Assembly (NCBI GenBank): GCA_944389925.1
Contig: CALXOD010000037.1
Location: 1 to 64,000, forward strand
Direction of reading: 5' to 3'
From: an uncultured Victivallaceae bacterium
GTDB taxonomy: Bacteria > Verrucomicrobiota > Lentisphaeria > Victivallales > Victivallaceae
Length of the DNA: 64,000 bases
Made by a program: the position numbers and the translations under genes. The notes below the pieces were generated by a model that did not search any database, had not been told where the DNA came from, and was given only the letters and a program-made list of their open reading frames with translations. This document shows, piece after piece, positions 33,090-41,918 of the stretch. The stretch's first letter is position 1, and every line of letters begins with the position of its first letter.

Positions 33090-35111
33090 ATGAATATGCA
33101 CTGGTTGGACTGGCTGATCGTCGGAGGGTTGTTTCTGCTGCTGCTGTATGCATTGGTATATTGTCAGCGCTTTGTCCGCAGTACCGCGGATTTTCTGGCG
33201 GCGAACCGGTGTGCGGGGCGTTATGTGCTGGCGATTTCTTCGGGGATTGCGGCGGTGGGGGCGATTTCCATTATCGCCAGTTTTCAGCAATATTATGTGG
33301 CTGGCTTCACACCGGACTGGTGGGCGCTGCTGACGGGGCCGATCGGATTGATTCTTTCGATCTGCGGCTGGGTGTACTACCGCTTCCGGGAGACGCGCTG
33401 CCTGACGCTGGCGCAGTTGCTGGAGGTGCGTTACAGTCGGAAATTCCGGGTGTTCGCCGGGATGCTGGCATGGCTGGCAGGATTGGTCAATTACGGTATT
33501 TTCCCGGCGGTATCCGTGAAATTCTTCATCTATTATTGTGGGATTCCGTCCTATTATGTGGGCGGGGTGGAGGTGGTCTATCCGCTGTTGATGTTGTTCA
33601 TGCTGGGGCTCGGGGCGGCGTTTGCGATCGGCGGCGGGCAGATTTCCATTATGGTGACGGATTTTATCCAGGGGGTTTTCTGCAACATCGCCTTTCTGGT
33701 GATCATGGTGTTTTTATTCGTGACCTTTTCCTGGAGCGATATTTTCGATCCCATACTGGAATATTGCCGGGCCAATCCGGACGCGTCGCTGGTCAATCCG
33801 TACAGCGCGACCCAGGTGCCGGATTTCAATATCTATTTTTTCCTGATCGGGATTTTCGGGATGTTCTACACGTCCGGCGTCTGGCAGGGGAGTGCCGGAT
33901 ACAATGCCGCCGCGCTGTCGGCACATGAGGCGAAAATGTCCCGTTTCCTCGGCACCTGGCGCGGCATGATGCAGCTGATGTTGTTCATGTTCATTCCGAT
34001 TGTCGCATTTGCGGTCATGCACAACCCGAAATTCGCGGCTCTGGCCGGTGCCGTGACCCGGACACTGGAAACCGTGCCGGACGCACAAACCCAGTCACAG
34101 GTGCTGGTGCCGCTGATGCTGGTCAAGGTTTTGCCGATGGGATTGGTCGGGATTTTCGCGGCGGTGATGTTTGCGGCCATGCTCAGTACCGACAATACCT
34201 ATATGCACAGCTGGGGAAGCATCTTCATTCAGGATGTGGTAATGCCGTTTCGGAAGAAGCCGTTTTCGCCGAAACAGCACCTGCTGTTGCTGCGACTGTC
34301 GATCGTAATGGTGGGCTTGTTTGCTTTCTTTTTCAGCTGGTTGTTTGTGCAGACGGAGATGATTCTGTTGTTCTTCCAGATTACCGGTGCGATTTTTTCC
34401 GGCGGGGCGGGCGTGGTGCTGATTGGGGGCTTGTACACCCGCTGGGGGACGACCTGGGGCGCCTGGGGGGCCATGATCGTGGGGTCCGGGTTGGCGACAC
34501 TGGGGATTGTGCTGCAGCAGACCTGGGCCGGGACTGTGGCGCCATATCTGAGCCTGGTGTTTCCGAACTGGGAATATCTGCAGCAAAATATGGACTCATT
34601 CCCGCTGAACGGGCAGCTGGTGTTTTTCTGTTCCTGTCTGGCGGGGATTGCGGCTTACGTGTTGCTTTCGCTGCTGGAGCGGAAAGACCGGAAGGTCGGA
34701 GATTTCAATCTGGAAAAAATGCTTCACCGTGGCCAGTACGCGGTTGAAGACAATATTGCCGTACAGAACCGGGAACCGGCCAGTTTGTTGAAACTGCTCG
34801 GCGTCACCCGGGAGTTTACGCGTGGCGACATGTTCATTTTCTTCATGACGATGCTGTGGACTTTTGGCTGGTTTGCATTGTTCCTGATCGTTACGGTGAT
34901 TGCCTGTACGGTCGGGTTGTCCGATACGCACTGGATGCAGTTCTGGAAATTCAAGCTGGTGCTGTCGTTTGTGCTGGGGATTATCACCACCGTTTGGTTC
35001 CTGATCGGCGGCATTGTTGATATTTCCGCCATGTTCCGGCGATTGAAGGCGATCCGGGTGGACGAGTCTGACGACGGCTGGGTGGAAAAAACGGACGATG
35101 CCGGAAAATAA
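33090..35111 (+). CDS. Sodium:solute symporter (SSS family)
   Basis: The 673-residue inner membrane protein has roughly fourteen hydrophobic segments and the SSS layout. Marks are RSTADFLAANRCAGRYVLAISSG near residue 40, GGGQISIMVTDFIQG near 185, and FAAMLSTDNTYMHSWGSIF near 370, the region of the sodium site in this fold. A C-terminal soluble linker (ERKDRKVGDFNLEKMLHRG) precedes the last membrane segments. It imports a solute, probably a sugar or sugar acid in this context, with sodium. GGAGGA lies eleven bases upstream. No other transporter gene is attached to it. Confidence 0.87.
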   Translation: MNMHWLDWLIVGGLFLLLLYALVYCQRFVRSTADFLAANRCAGRYVLAISSGIAAVGAISIIASFQQYYVAGFTPDWWALLTGPIGLILSICGWVYYRFRETRCLTLAQLLEVRYSRKFRVFAGMLAWLAGLVNYGIFPAVSVKFFIYYCGIPSYYVGGVEVVYPLLMLFMLGLGAAFAIGGGQISIMVTDFIQGVFCNIAFLVIMVFLFVTFSWSDIFDPILEYCRANPDASLVNPYSATQVPDFNIYFFLIGIFGMFYTSGVWQGSAGYNAAALSAHEAKMSRFLGTWRGMMQLMLFMFIPIVAFAVMHNPKFAALAGAVTRTLETVPDAQTQSQVLVPLMLVKVLPMGLVGIFAAVMFAAMLSTDNTYMHSWGSIFIQDVVMPFRKKPFSPKQHLLLLRLSIVMVGLFAFFFSWLFVQTEMILLFFQITGAIFSGGAGVVLIGGLYTRWGTTWGAWGAMIVGSGLATLGIVLQQTWAGTVAPYLSLVFPNWEYLQQNMDSFPLNGQLVFFCSCLAGIAAYVLLSLLERKDRKVGDFNLEKMLHRGQYAVEDNIAVQNREPASLLKLLGVTREFTRGDMFIFFMTMLWTFGWFALFLIVTVIACTVGLSDTHWMQFWKFKLVLSFVLGIITTVWFLIGGIVDISAMFRRLKAIRVDESDDGWVEKTDDAGK

Positions 35112-35155
35112 GCCGGACCGACCGGCGGACAACGTCTCCCCGGAACGGAGTGTTG

Positions 35156-36001
35156 CTACCAGAGCTTGTAAGGGATTCGGCCACCGGAGGGATCGAAATC
35201 CCGGTCGGAGAAATCATGGGTGCCGAGATTCAGCGGATACCAGGAACTGAAGTTGGAACTGGTCGGCCTGGCAATGGTCCGACGGCTGACATGACCATCG
35301 CTCCAGGCATAGTTGGCGGCCCGGCCATTGTGGCGGAAGTGGCCATAGGGAATGTAGGTTGCTTCCGGCAGCAGCAGTTGACCGCATGGTCCGACCATTG
35401 CCCGGGAGGGGTCAAAGCTCACATTGCCGCTGGCATCCACAGGAGTGCCTGCGTCGGCGAACATGACGACCGAAGCCGGCTGCCGGAAACGGTTGAGTTT
35501 ATAACCGGAGGGATTGCCGAATGGCGCGAACATGCCGCCGTAGGTGCTGGACCAGAGGGAGCTGTGAGTCCCGATCAGGACGTTGTAACCGTAGCCGCCG
35601 CTGCCTTTTTCAAAACTGCGGTAATCCGGTTCGTTCATTTTGGGACAGAGGCGGGAAATGGTGGGGCAGATCTGCACTTTTCTGCTGTTGCCAAGGTAGG
35701 GGTAGATCGGACCTCGGGTCGGATCTATTGTCACGCTGTCTCCGTGAACGGTATCACTGTTGCTGACGCCCCACCACCATTCGCGGTTGGCCCCGTCGGT
35801 GGAGATGGGCATCAGATAATCGTCATGGTCGGCGGCGTAGTACAAATTGGCGGGCACCAGTTGCCGGATATTATTGACGCAAGCACTTTCATGGGCTTTG
35901 CTTCGCGCCTTGTTGAGAGATGGCAGCAGCATGGCGGCAAGGGTGGCGATGATGGCGATGACGACCAGAAGCTCGATCAGGGTGAAGGCTCGGTGCAGCA
36001 T
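35156..36001 (-). CDS. Pseudopilin-type protein with N-terminal methylation motif
   Basis: The 281-residue protein begins [20 protein letters not shown] with the prepilin peptidase site after a short leader and Glu +5. The C-terminal half ends in a stretch with [13 protein letters not shown], the H-x9-DG-like mark of this Lentisphaerota/Planctomycetota family. The start at 36001 has AAGGA nine bases upstream. Downstream of it the symporter gene converges, and no secretion machinery is nearby. The role is unknown: the hydrophobic helix could hold the protein in the membrane, with the globular part outside. Confidence 0.85.
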   Translation of the reverse strand: MLHRAFTLIELLVVIAIIATLAAMLLPSLNKARSKAHESACVNNIRQLVPANLYYAADHDDYLMPISTDGANREWWWGVSNSDTVHGDSVTIDPTRGPIYPYLGNSRKVQICPTISRLCPKMNEPDYRSFEKGSGGYGYNVLIGTHSSLWSSTYGGMFAPFGNPSGYKLNRFRQPASVVMFADAGTPVDASGNVSFDPSRAMVGPCGQLLLPEATYIPYGHFRHNGRAANYAWSDGHVSRRTIARPTSSNFSSWYPLNLGTHDFSDRDFDPSGGRIPYKLW

Positions 36002-36377
36002 GGTGAACATTCCTTTCGTGTTATGCGCACAGTCCACTTTGCGAAAAATCTTCGTCATTTTCGACGGAGATTTCCACGACTTTCCCGAGCGGGATCTGGC
36101 TGTTTCGCCGAATATGGCGAAAATCACAGTTGCGCAACAGCTTCCGAATTTCACGGAATTCACCGGCACGGGACGATATGGATCCTCTTTCCCTCAGAAA
36201 GAGAGAAAAAAGAAGAAACGACCTTTAATATATTCCGGCAGTGGCAAAATACAAGAACAATCTCATGAAAAAGAAAATCAATCATCCGGAAACATTGATT
36301 TACGGCCGACCGGGCGTATAATATGGTAATGGTCGGATTTTTTTGAAAAAACCGGAACTGCAAGGAGTGATTCAGTT
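36002..36377. other. Divergent intergenic region, 376 bases
   Basis: No gene is supported here. It holds the near-consensus promoter of the isomerase gene at 36378 and, on the other strand, the leader of the pseudopilin gene. The stretch 36195-36330 is visibly AT-rich. Confidence 0.5.
36295..36322 (+). promoter_or_regulatory. Promoter for the isomerase-oxidoreductase pair
   Basis: TTGATT (36295-36300), 16 bases, TATAAT (36317-36322); the -10 is the exact sigma-70 consensus. Confidence 0.75.
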
Positions 36378-37238
36378 ATGGCGAAAAAAAAGAAAATAAT
36401 GGAAGTGGGTGTGCTGTCTCGTTTTGCCGCGGACGGAGGCAATCCTTTTGATGCCATTGCCGCTCACGGGGTCGGTGTCACCCAGCTCTGTAACTGGGAT
36501 ATGTCGAAGTGGACTCCGGAAAATGCGAAGAAAATCAAGCGTTATTCCCGTGACAGCGGTGTGCGGCTGGCTGCCGTCTGGGCTGGTTATTCCGGTACCA
36601 ATGCATGGAATCTGGTGGACGGTCCCTCCACGTTGGGGATTGTGCCGCCAGGCACCCGGCAGCAGCGGGTGGCGGATCTGAAGCTGGGGGCGGATTTTGC
36701 CTCCTGGTGTGGGGCGCCGGCGATCATTACCCATTGCGGCTTTATTCCGGAAGCGCCGTCGGATCCGTTGTACCAGGGGACGCTGGACGCGATCGGCGAA
36801 GTGGCCGGCTATTGTCGGAAGCTGGGGCTTGGATTCTGGTTTGAAACCGGTCAGGAGACGCCGGTAACGTTGCTGCGTGTGATTGAGGATCTGGGATTGC
36901 CGAATCTCGGGATCAACTTCGATACCGCCAATGTGATTTTGTACGGCAAAGCCAATCCGCTGGACGCCCTGGACGTTTTCGGGAAGTACGTTACCAACCT
37001 GCACGCCAAGGACGGGCTGTATCCGACCAACGGTCGGGAACTCGGTCGGGAAGTTCCGGTCGGCGAAGGCAAGAGCAATTACAAGAAGCTGATTCCCCGG
37101 CTGCATGAGATCGGTTTTACCGGAGAGATCGTTATCGAACGCGAAATTGAAGGCGAACAGCAGACACGGGATATCATCAAAACGATTAAACTGTTACGGA
37201 AGTTGATTCGTAAGACTCTGGGAGATAAGAAGAAATGA
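36378..37238 (+). CDS. Sugar phosphate isomerase/epimerase-like TIM-barrel protein
   Basis: The 286-residue barrel protein has typical metal-site elements: PAIITHCGFIPEAPSD, GLGFWFETGQETPVTLL with a glutamate, NLGINFDTANVILYG with an aspartate, NLHAKDGLYP with a histidine, and GEIVIEREIEGEQQTRD near the C-terminus with a glutamate. AAGGAG precedes the ATG. Its stop overlaps the start of the next gene by four bases (ATGA), so the two are one unit. The likely task is interconverting keto and aldo or epimeric forms of a sugar processed by the oxidoreductase. Confidence 0.88.
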   Translation: MAKKKKIMEVGVLSRFAADGGNPFDAIAAHGVGVTQLCNWDMSKWTPENAKKIKRYSRDSGVRLAAVWAGYSGTNAWNLVDGPSTLGIVPPGTRQQRVADLKLGADFASWCGAPAIITHCGFIPEAPSDPLYQGTLDAIGEVAGYCRKLGLGFWFETGQETPVTLLRVIEDLGLPNLGINFDTANVILYGKANPLDALDVFGKYVTNLHAKDGLYPTNGRELGREVPVGEGKSNYKKLIPRLHEIGFTGEIVIEREIEGEQQTRDIIKTIKLLRKLIRKTLGDKKK

Positions 37239-38236
37239 GTCGTAAGCTGAAGGCTGCCATTCTCGGATTCGGCGGAATCGGCCACCACCATGCCGCCAAT
37301 TATGCCGGCCAGAAGGACTGTCAGCTGGTCGCAGTGGCCGACAGCTGCCCCGCCCGGCTGCAGGATGATTCGGCCGAGATCAATCTCGGGGCCAGTGGAA
37401 AAACGGACCTGGCCTGCCTGCGACGGTATCATTCGTTTGAAAGCATGATCAAGCAGGAGCAACTGGATTTCATCGACATCTGCCTGCCCACGGACCTGCA
37501 TGCAAAATACGCGGTCAAAGCGCTGCGGGCCGGATTGCATGTGCTCAGCGAGAAACCCATGGCTCGGACACTTGCCCAGGCGGATGCCATGATCCGTGCC
37601 TCCGAAGAGACCGGCAAACTGCTCATGATCGGGCAGTGCCTTCGTTTTTATCCCTGTTATGAGGCGCTCAAGGCTGCTTGTGACGGGAAAAAATATGGGC
37701 GGCTGCTGCGTCTTTCCATGCAGCGCAACAGCGCCTTGCCGCATGGGCTCAACGACTGGTTCCGGGACGGTAAACGCAGTGGTGGGGCATTGCTGGATAT
37801 GCACATTCACGATACCGATTTCGTCAATCACCTGCTCGGGGTGCCGGACGCGGTCATGACGTTTGGCTGTACGCATTACACGGGGGCGATCGATGACGCG
37901 GTGACTCATTACATATATGACGGCGGGCCGCTGGTTTCGGCCGAAACCAGCTGGTCCTGCGGTTCGTTCAAAATGAGCTACACGGCGGTTTTCGAAGAGG
38001 CCACGCTCAGTATGGATGGGGATGTGGACCGGATTTCCATATACCGGGTGGATCAGCCGCCGGAAACGGTGGAATTCAGCGGCAACGGTTATGCCAACGA
38101 GGTGGCGTATTTTGCTCGTTGCATTCTGCAGGATCGCCAGCCGCAGGTGGACAGCCCCTTCAGCACTCGGGAAACGATCCGGATTGCTCTGTCCGAGGAA
38201 CGTTCCGCCCGTACCGGGCGCAAGGTGCGGCTCTGA
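37235..38236 (+). CDS. Gfo/Idh/MocA family oxidoreductase
   Basis: The 333-residue protein has AILGFGGIGHHHAANYAG for the dinucleotide, SEKPMARTLAQAD near residue 105 with the family lysine, and GGALLDMHIHDTDFVNHLLG near 185 with conserved aspartate and histidines at the active site. It would oxidise or reduce a sugar derivative with NAD(P). It is translationally coupled to the isomerase before it. Compared with the pair at 14268-16264 the order is reversed. A strong terminator follows. Confidence 0.9.
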   Translation: MSRKLKAAILGFGGIGHHHAANYAGQKDCQLVAVADSCPARLQDDSAEINLGASGKTDLACLRRYHSFESMIKQEQLDFIDICLPTDLHAKYAVKALRAGLHVLSEKPMARTLAQADAMIRASEETGKLLMIGQCLRFYPCYEALKAACDGKKYGRLLRLSMQRNSALPHGLNDWFRDGKRSGGALLDMHIHDTDFVNHLLGVPDAVMTFGCTHYTGAIDDAVTHYIYDGGPLVSAETSWSCGSFKMSYTAVFEEATLSMDGDVDRISIYRVDQPPETVEFSGNGYANEVAYFARCILQDRQPQVDSPFSTRETIRIALSEERSARTGRKVRL

Positions 38237-38300
38237 ATGGTCACCTCCGGAGACAGGCCTGACGACTTACCGAAATCCGGAGGCATGTCGCTACCCCAAA

Positions 38301-38347
38301 AAACGCTCTGATTCTGCCAATGCCCGGGATCAGAGCGTTTTTTTTTT
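38301..38347 (+). terminator. Terminator after the oxidoreductase gene
   Basis: AAACGCTCTGAT (38301-38312) pairs with ATCAGAGCGTTT (38329-38340), followed by a run of T. Confidence 0.88.
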
Positions 38348-38388
38348 ACTGAAACGGAATGTTTCCGAGTGAAAAAAATAAATTCCGG

Positions 38389-38416
38389 TTGTAAAAACGC
38401 CGGGACATATTATATT
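38389..38416 (+). promoter_or_regulatory. Promoter for rpsB-tsf
   Basis: TTGTAA (38389-38394), 16 bases, TATATT (38411-38416). It leaves a leader of about 125 bases before rpsB, containing a small CCCGG/CCGGG hairpin near 38450, where S2-type autoregulation could act. Confidence 0.65.
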
Positions 38417-38551
38417 AAAAGATAATCGTCTCTCGAATGGAAGGGAGACCCCGGTATTCCGGGAAGATAAACAAACCGCGAAGGCGACTTGGATAATCCA
38501 TCGAAAAAATATGGAAAAAGCCGCCGCAACGACGTAAGAAGGAGGCCGTAA

Positions 38552-39457
38552 ATGGCAAAAGTCACCATCACCGATCTGTTGGAAGCCGGATGTCACTTCG
38601 GACATCAGACCCGCCGCTGGAACCCGAAAATGAAGGAATATGTCTACGGGGCCAAGAACGGCATTTCGATCATCGATCTCGGAAAAACCATGTACCAGAT
38701 TGCCGCGGCCTGTAATTTTCTGCAGAACGTCGTCGTGAAGGGCGGAGATATTCTCTTCGTCGGGACCAAGCGGCAGGCGCGGGAACTGACCCGGGAAATC
38801 GCGGAAAAGACCGGCATGTACCATGTGTCCGAACGGTGGCTCGGCGGGACGCTCACCAACAACGTGACCATTCGCAAGAGCATTGCGAAAATGGCGGAAA
38901 TCGACGCGACGCTTCAGTCCGACGCGGTCAAGGGGATGAAGAAGAAAGAAGTCTCCATGCTCACCCGCAATGCGGAAAAGCTGCACCGCGATCTTGACGG
39001 TATCGCCGCCATGAAGAAATTGCCTGCCGCGCTGGTGGTCATTGACGTCTGCAATGAACTCAACGCCGTGCGGGAAGCCAACAAGCTCAATATTCCGATC
39101 GTTGCGATCGTCGATACCAACGGCGACCCGACCCTGGTCGACTATCCGGTGCCGGCCAACGATGACGCGGTGAAATCGCTGCAGATCATTACCGGACTGT
39201 TTGCCGATGCCATTCTGGTGGCCAAGGAAGTGTACCAGAAGCGCGTGGTCGAAGAAAAGACCGCTGAAGGCGCCGCAAAGAAGGCCGCTCAGGACGCGGC
39301 GGAAGAAGCCACGCAGGATAAGCCGAAGCGGGCTCCGCGTGCCAGAAAGGCCGCTGACGGGGAAGCCAAACGCGCGCCTCGCGCCAGAAAAGCGGAAGTT
39401 GCCGCTGCAGAACCGGTTGCTGCGGATGTCGCCGCAGAAGAAAACAAAGCTGAATAA
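38552..39457 (+). CDS. rpsB: 30S ribosomal protein S2
   Basis: The 301-residue protein begins MAKVTITDLLEAGCHFGHQT and RRWNPKMKEYVYGAKNGISII, the S2 start. LFVGTKRQARELTREIAE, ERWLGGTLTN and PIVAIVDTNGDPTLVDYPVPANDDA complete the family set. Residues from about 235 on form a tail rich in Ala, Lys and Arg that contains KRAPRARKA twice; most S2 proteins end near residue 240. AAGGAGG precedes the ATG at an ideal distance. It is followed by tsf, the conserved neighbour, after a 25-base gap. Confidence 0.98.
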   Translation: MAKVTITDLLEAGCHFGHQTRRWNPKMKEYVYGAKNGISIIDLGKTMYQIAAACNFLQNVVVKGGDILFVGTKRQARELTREIAEKTGMYHVSERWLGGTLTNNVTIRKSIAKMAEIDATLQSDAVKGMKKKEVSMLTRNAEKLHRDLDGIAAMKKLPAALVVIDVCNELNAVREANKLNIPIVAIVDTNGDPTLVDYPVPANDDAVKSLQIITGLFADAILVAKEVYQKRVVEEKTAEGAAKKAAQDAAEEATQDKPKRAPRARKAADGEAKRAPRARKAEVAAAEPVAADVAAEENKAE

Positions 39458-39482
39458 CGAAGATTCGCGGGAGAAGAAGAAT

Positions 39483-40277
39483 ATGATCAGTGCTGATGCC
39501 GTGAAAGCCCTCCGGGACAAAACCGGTGCGGGGATGATGGATTGCAAACGCGCCCTGACCGAAGCGGGCGGCGATATGGACAAGGCGATCGAAGTGCTCC
39601 GCAAGAGCGGTGTGGCCAAGGCCGAAAAGAAAACCGGACGTGCCACCAATCAGGGCAAGGTCGTCGCCGTTATCAAGGACGGCAAGGGCGCCATCGTCGA
39701 AGTGCTTTGCGAAACCGACTTTGCTGCCAATACCGACCGGTTCCGGGATTTTGTGACCGAAGTGGCCGAAAGCGCTTTGACCGTTTCCGGCGAAGGAGAC
39801 GTGGTGGAACAGGTCAATGAGCTGAACAAAGACAATTTGATCAGCAAGATCGCCACCATCGGGGAAAATATGCAGATTCGCCGTGCTGCGAAATGGGATG
39901 CCACCGGCGCTCTGGCCAGCTACCTGCATATGGGCGGCCGCGTCGGCGTCATGGTCGAAGTGGAAGGCGAAAGCGATCCGGAAGTGCTGAACGATTTGTG
40001 CATGCACATTGCCGCTTTCCGGCCGGCTTATATCTGCAAGGACTGCATTCCTGCGGACAAGATCGAAAAGGAACGGGAAATTGCCAAGGCGCAGTTGAGC
40101 GGGAAACCGGCCAATATCATCGACAAGATTGTTGATGGCAAAATCAACAAGTTCTACAGCGAAGTCTGCCTGGTCAATCAGCCCTGGATTCGCGATGACA
40201 AGACCTCTTTTGCCAAACTCAAACCCAATGCCAAGGTGAAACGCTTTGTGCGCTGGGAAGTCGGCGAAGAGCTCTGA
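39483..40277 (+). CDS. tsf: Elongation factor Ts
   Basis: The 264-residue protein exchanges GDP for GTP on EF-Tu. The N-terminal UBA-like part holds VKALRDKTGAGMMDCKRALTEAGG, then GRATNQGKVVAVI and the core signature CETDFAANTDRF. A later VGVMVEVEGES and LCMHIAAFRPAYI are typical. The ATG at 39483 starts the family homology; an upstream in-frame extension overlaps rpsB and is not real. Cotranscribed with rpsB; a terminator follows. Confidence 0.98.
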   Translation: MISADAVKALRDKTGAGMMDCKRALTEAGGDMDKAIEVLRKSGVAKAEKKTGRATNQGKVVAVIKDGKGAIVEVLCETDFAANTDRFRDFVTEVAESALTVSGEGDVVEQVNELNKDNLISKIATIGENMQIRRAAKWDATGALASYLHMGGRVGVMVEVEGESDPEVLNDLCMHIAAFRPAYICKDCIPADKIEKEREIAKAQLSGKPANIIDKIVDGKINKFYSEVCLVNQPWIRDDKTSFAKLKPNAKVKRFVRWEVGEEL

Positions 40278-40305
40278 TCGCCGAACGATCAGCTACCTTG
40301 ATTCG

Positions 40306-40343
40306 ACGCTCTTTCGCCGTGTTGCGGAGAAAGAGCGTTTTTT
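40306..40343 (+). terminator. Terminator after tsf
   Basis: ACGCTCTTTC pairs with GAAAGAGCGT (40306-40315 with 40329-40338), followed by a T run. Confidence 0.85.
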
Positions 40344-40422
40344 CTTTTTCCATTTTTCCGTCGATGCGATGGAATAGAAAGCCCGGTTCTTTTTTGAAGA
40401 CGCTGAACGACGGCAGGGAATT

Positions 40423-41913
40423 ATGGCGGATTTGCTGACAATCGAAAACTTGGACAAAGATTACTCCGGCGTGCCGGTTTTGGAAGGGGTTTCGCTGACG
40501 TTGGCCCCCGGAACGATTCTCGGGCTAATCGGCGAGAACGGCGCGGGCAAGTCCACGTTGATCAAATGCCTGAATGGTCTGGAGCATTGCTGCGGCGGAC
40601 GGATTTTGCTGGACGGACATCCGGTTTCCTTCCGCAATACTGCGCAGGCGGTAGCGGCGGGGATTTCCACCGTGCCGCAGGAATTCAACCTGATCGGCGA
40701 GCTTTCAGTCTGCGAAAATTTGTTTCTCGGACGGGAGCCGCGAACCCGGTTCGGTCTGCTGGATCGTTCCCGGATGCGCGCGGAAGCTCGGAGGCTTCTG
40801 GCAGAACTGCGCGCAGATCTTGATCCCGACCGCCGGGTGGAGACGCTGAATGTCGCGGAGAAACAGTTTGTCGAAATCGCCCGGGCCCTCAGTCAGAACT
40901 GCCGACTGCTGATTATGGACGAGCCGACTACGGTGCTCAATAATCCGGAAACAGAATTATTATTCGACATCATGCGCAAACTGCGCGCGACCGGAGTTTC
41001 GATTATTTTTGTTTCACATAAGTTGCGTGAAGTGAAAAGCATCTGTGACGAGGTCGCCGTTTTGCGGGACGGCCGGATCGTCGGACGGGATGCCACTGCG
41101 AAGCTGGAGCCGGATGCCATGGCCCGGATGATGGTGGGCCGGGAACTTTCCCGGAAATTTCCGCCCCGGAAAGCGCCGCCGGAAAATGCGCCGGTGCTGC
41201 TGGCATTGGAACATGTTTCCGTGGCCGGAGTGCTGGAGGATATTTCTTTTGAGTTGCATCGGGGAGAAATTCTCGGAGTGGCCGGTCTGGGAGGAAGTGG
41301 ACGCAGTGAAATGGCGGAGACCATTTACGGGCTGCGCCGGATGACCGGCGGACGTATGATTCTGGATGGCCGGGAAGTCCGATTCCGTTCCGCGCCGCAG
41401 GCGGTGGCGGCGGGCGTGGCACTGCTGGCAGAGGATCGGCAGGGGGCGGGTGTTCTGCTGGATTTTCCATTGGAAGAGAATATTACCTTGACCTCTCTGC
41501 CGCGATACGGACGGTGGTTCATCGACCGGAAGGCGGAACGGGGACGGGCAGAATTTTATCGGGAACGTTTTTCGATTCGTGCGGCAGACACCCGGACGCC
41601 GGTACGCAGTCTGTCCGGTGGCAACCAGCAGAAGGTCGCCATCGCCAAAGGCTTGGATCCGTCGCCGAAGTTGTTCATTTTCGACGAACCGACGCGCGGG
41701 GTGGATGTCGGCGCCCGCAGTGAGGTGTATCATTTTATCCGGCATCTGGCGGATGAGGGCGTCTCCTGTCTGCTGATTTCCTCGGATCTGGAGGAGATCA
41801 TCGGCATGTGCCGTCGAGCACTGGTCATGCGGGGGGGGAGACTGGCCGGAATAGTCGAGGAGGACGCCGTCAATGAAGAGGAAATCATGTATCTCGCAAC
41901 CGGAGTAAAATAA
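40423..41913 (+). CDS. Sugar ABC transporter ATPase, tandem-domain type (RbsA/MglA-like)
   Basis: The 496-residue protein has two ABC domains. The first has Walker A GENGAGKST near residue 37 and Walker B LLIMDEPTT near 160. The second has the degenerate Walker A GLGGSGRSE near 285, the signature LSGGNQQKVAIAKGL and LFIFDEPTRGVD, as in RbsA, MglA and XylG. It energises import of a monosaccharide across the inner membrane. The permease gene follows after five bases. No periplasmic binding protein gene is beside them, so that part must be elsewhere. Confidence 0.92.
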   Translation: MADLLTIENLDKDYSGVPVLEGVSLTLAPGTILGLIGENGAGKSTLIKCLNGLEHCCGGRILLDGHPVSFRNTAQAVAAGISTVPQEFNLIGELSVCENLFLGREPRTRFGLLDRSRMRAEARRLLAELRADLDPDRRVETLNVAEKQFVEIARALSQNCRLLIMDEPTTVLNNPETELLFDIMRKLRATGVSIIFVSHKLREVKSICDEVAVLRDGRIVGRDATAKLEPDAMARMMVGRELSRKFPPRKAPPENAPVLLALEHVSVAGVLEDISFELHRGEILGVAGLGGSGRSEMAETIYGLRRMTGGRMILDGREVRFRSAPQAVAAGVALLAEDRQGAGVLLDFPLEENITLTSLPRYGRWFIDRKAERGRAEFYRERFSIRAADTRTPVRSLSGGNQQKVAIAKGLDPSPKLFIFDEPTRGVDVGARSEVYHFIRHLADEGVSCLLISSDLEEIIGMCRRALVMRGGRLAGIVEEDAVNEEEIMYLATGVK

Positions 41914-41918
41914 AGAAA

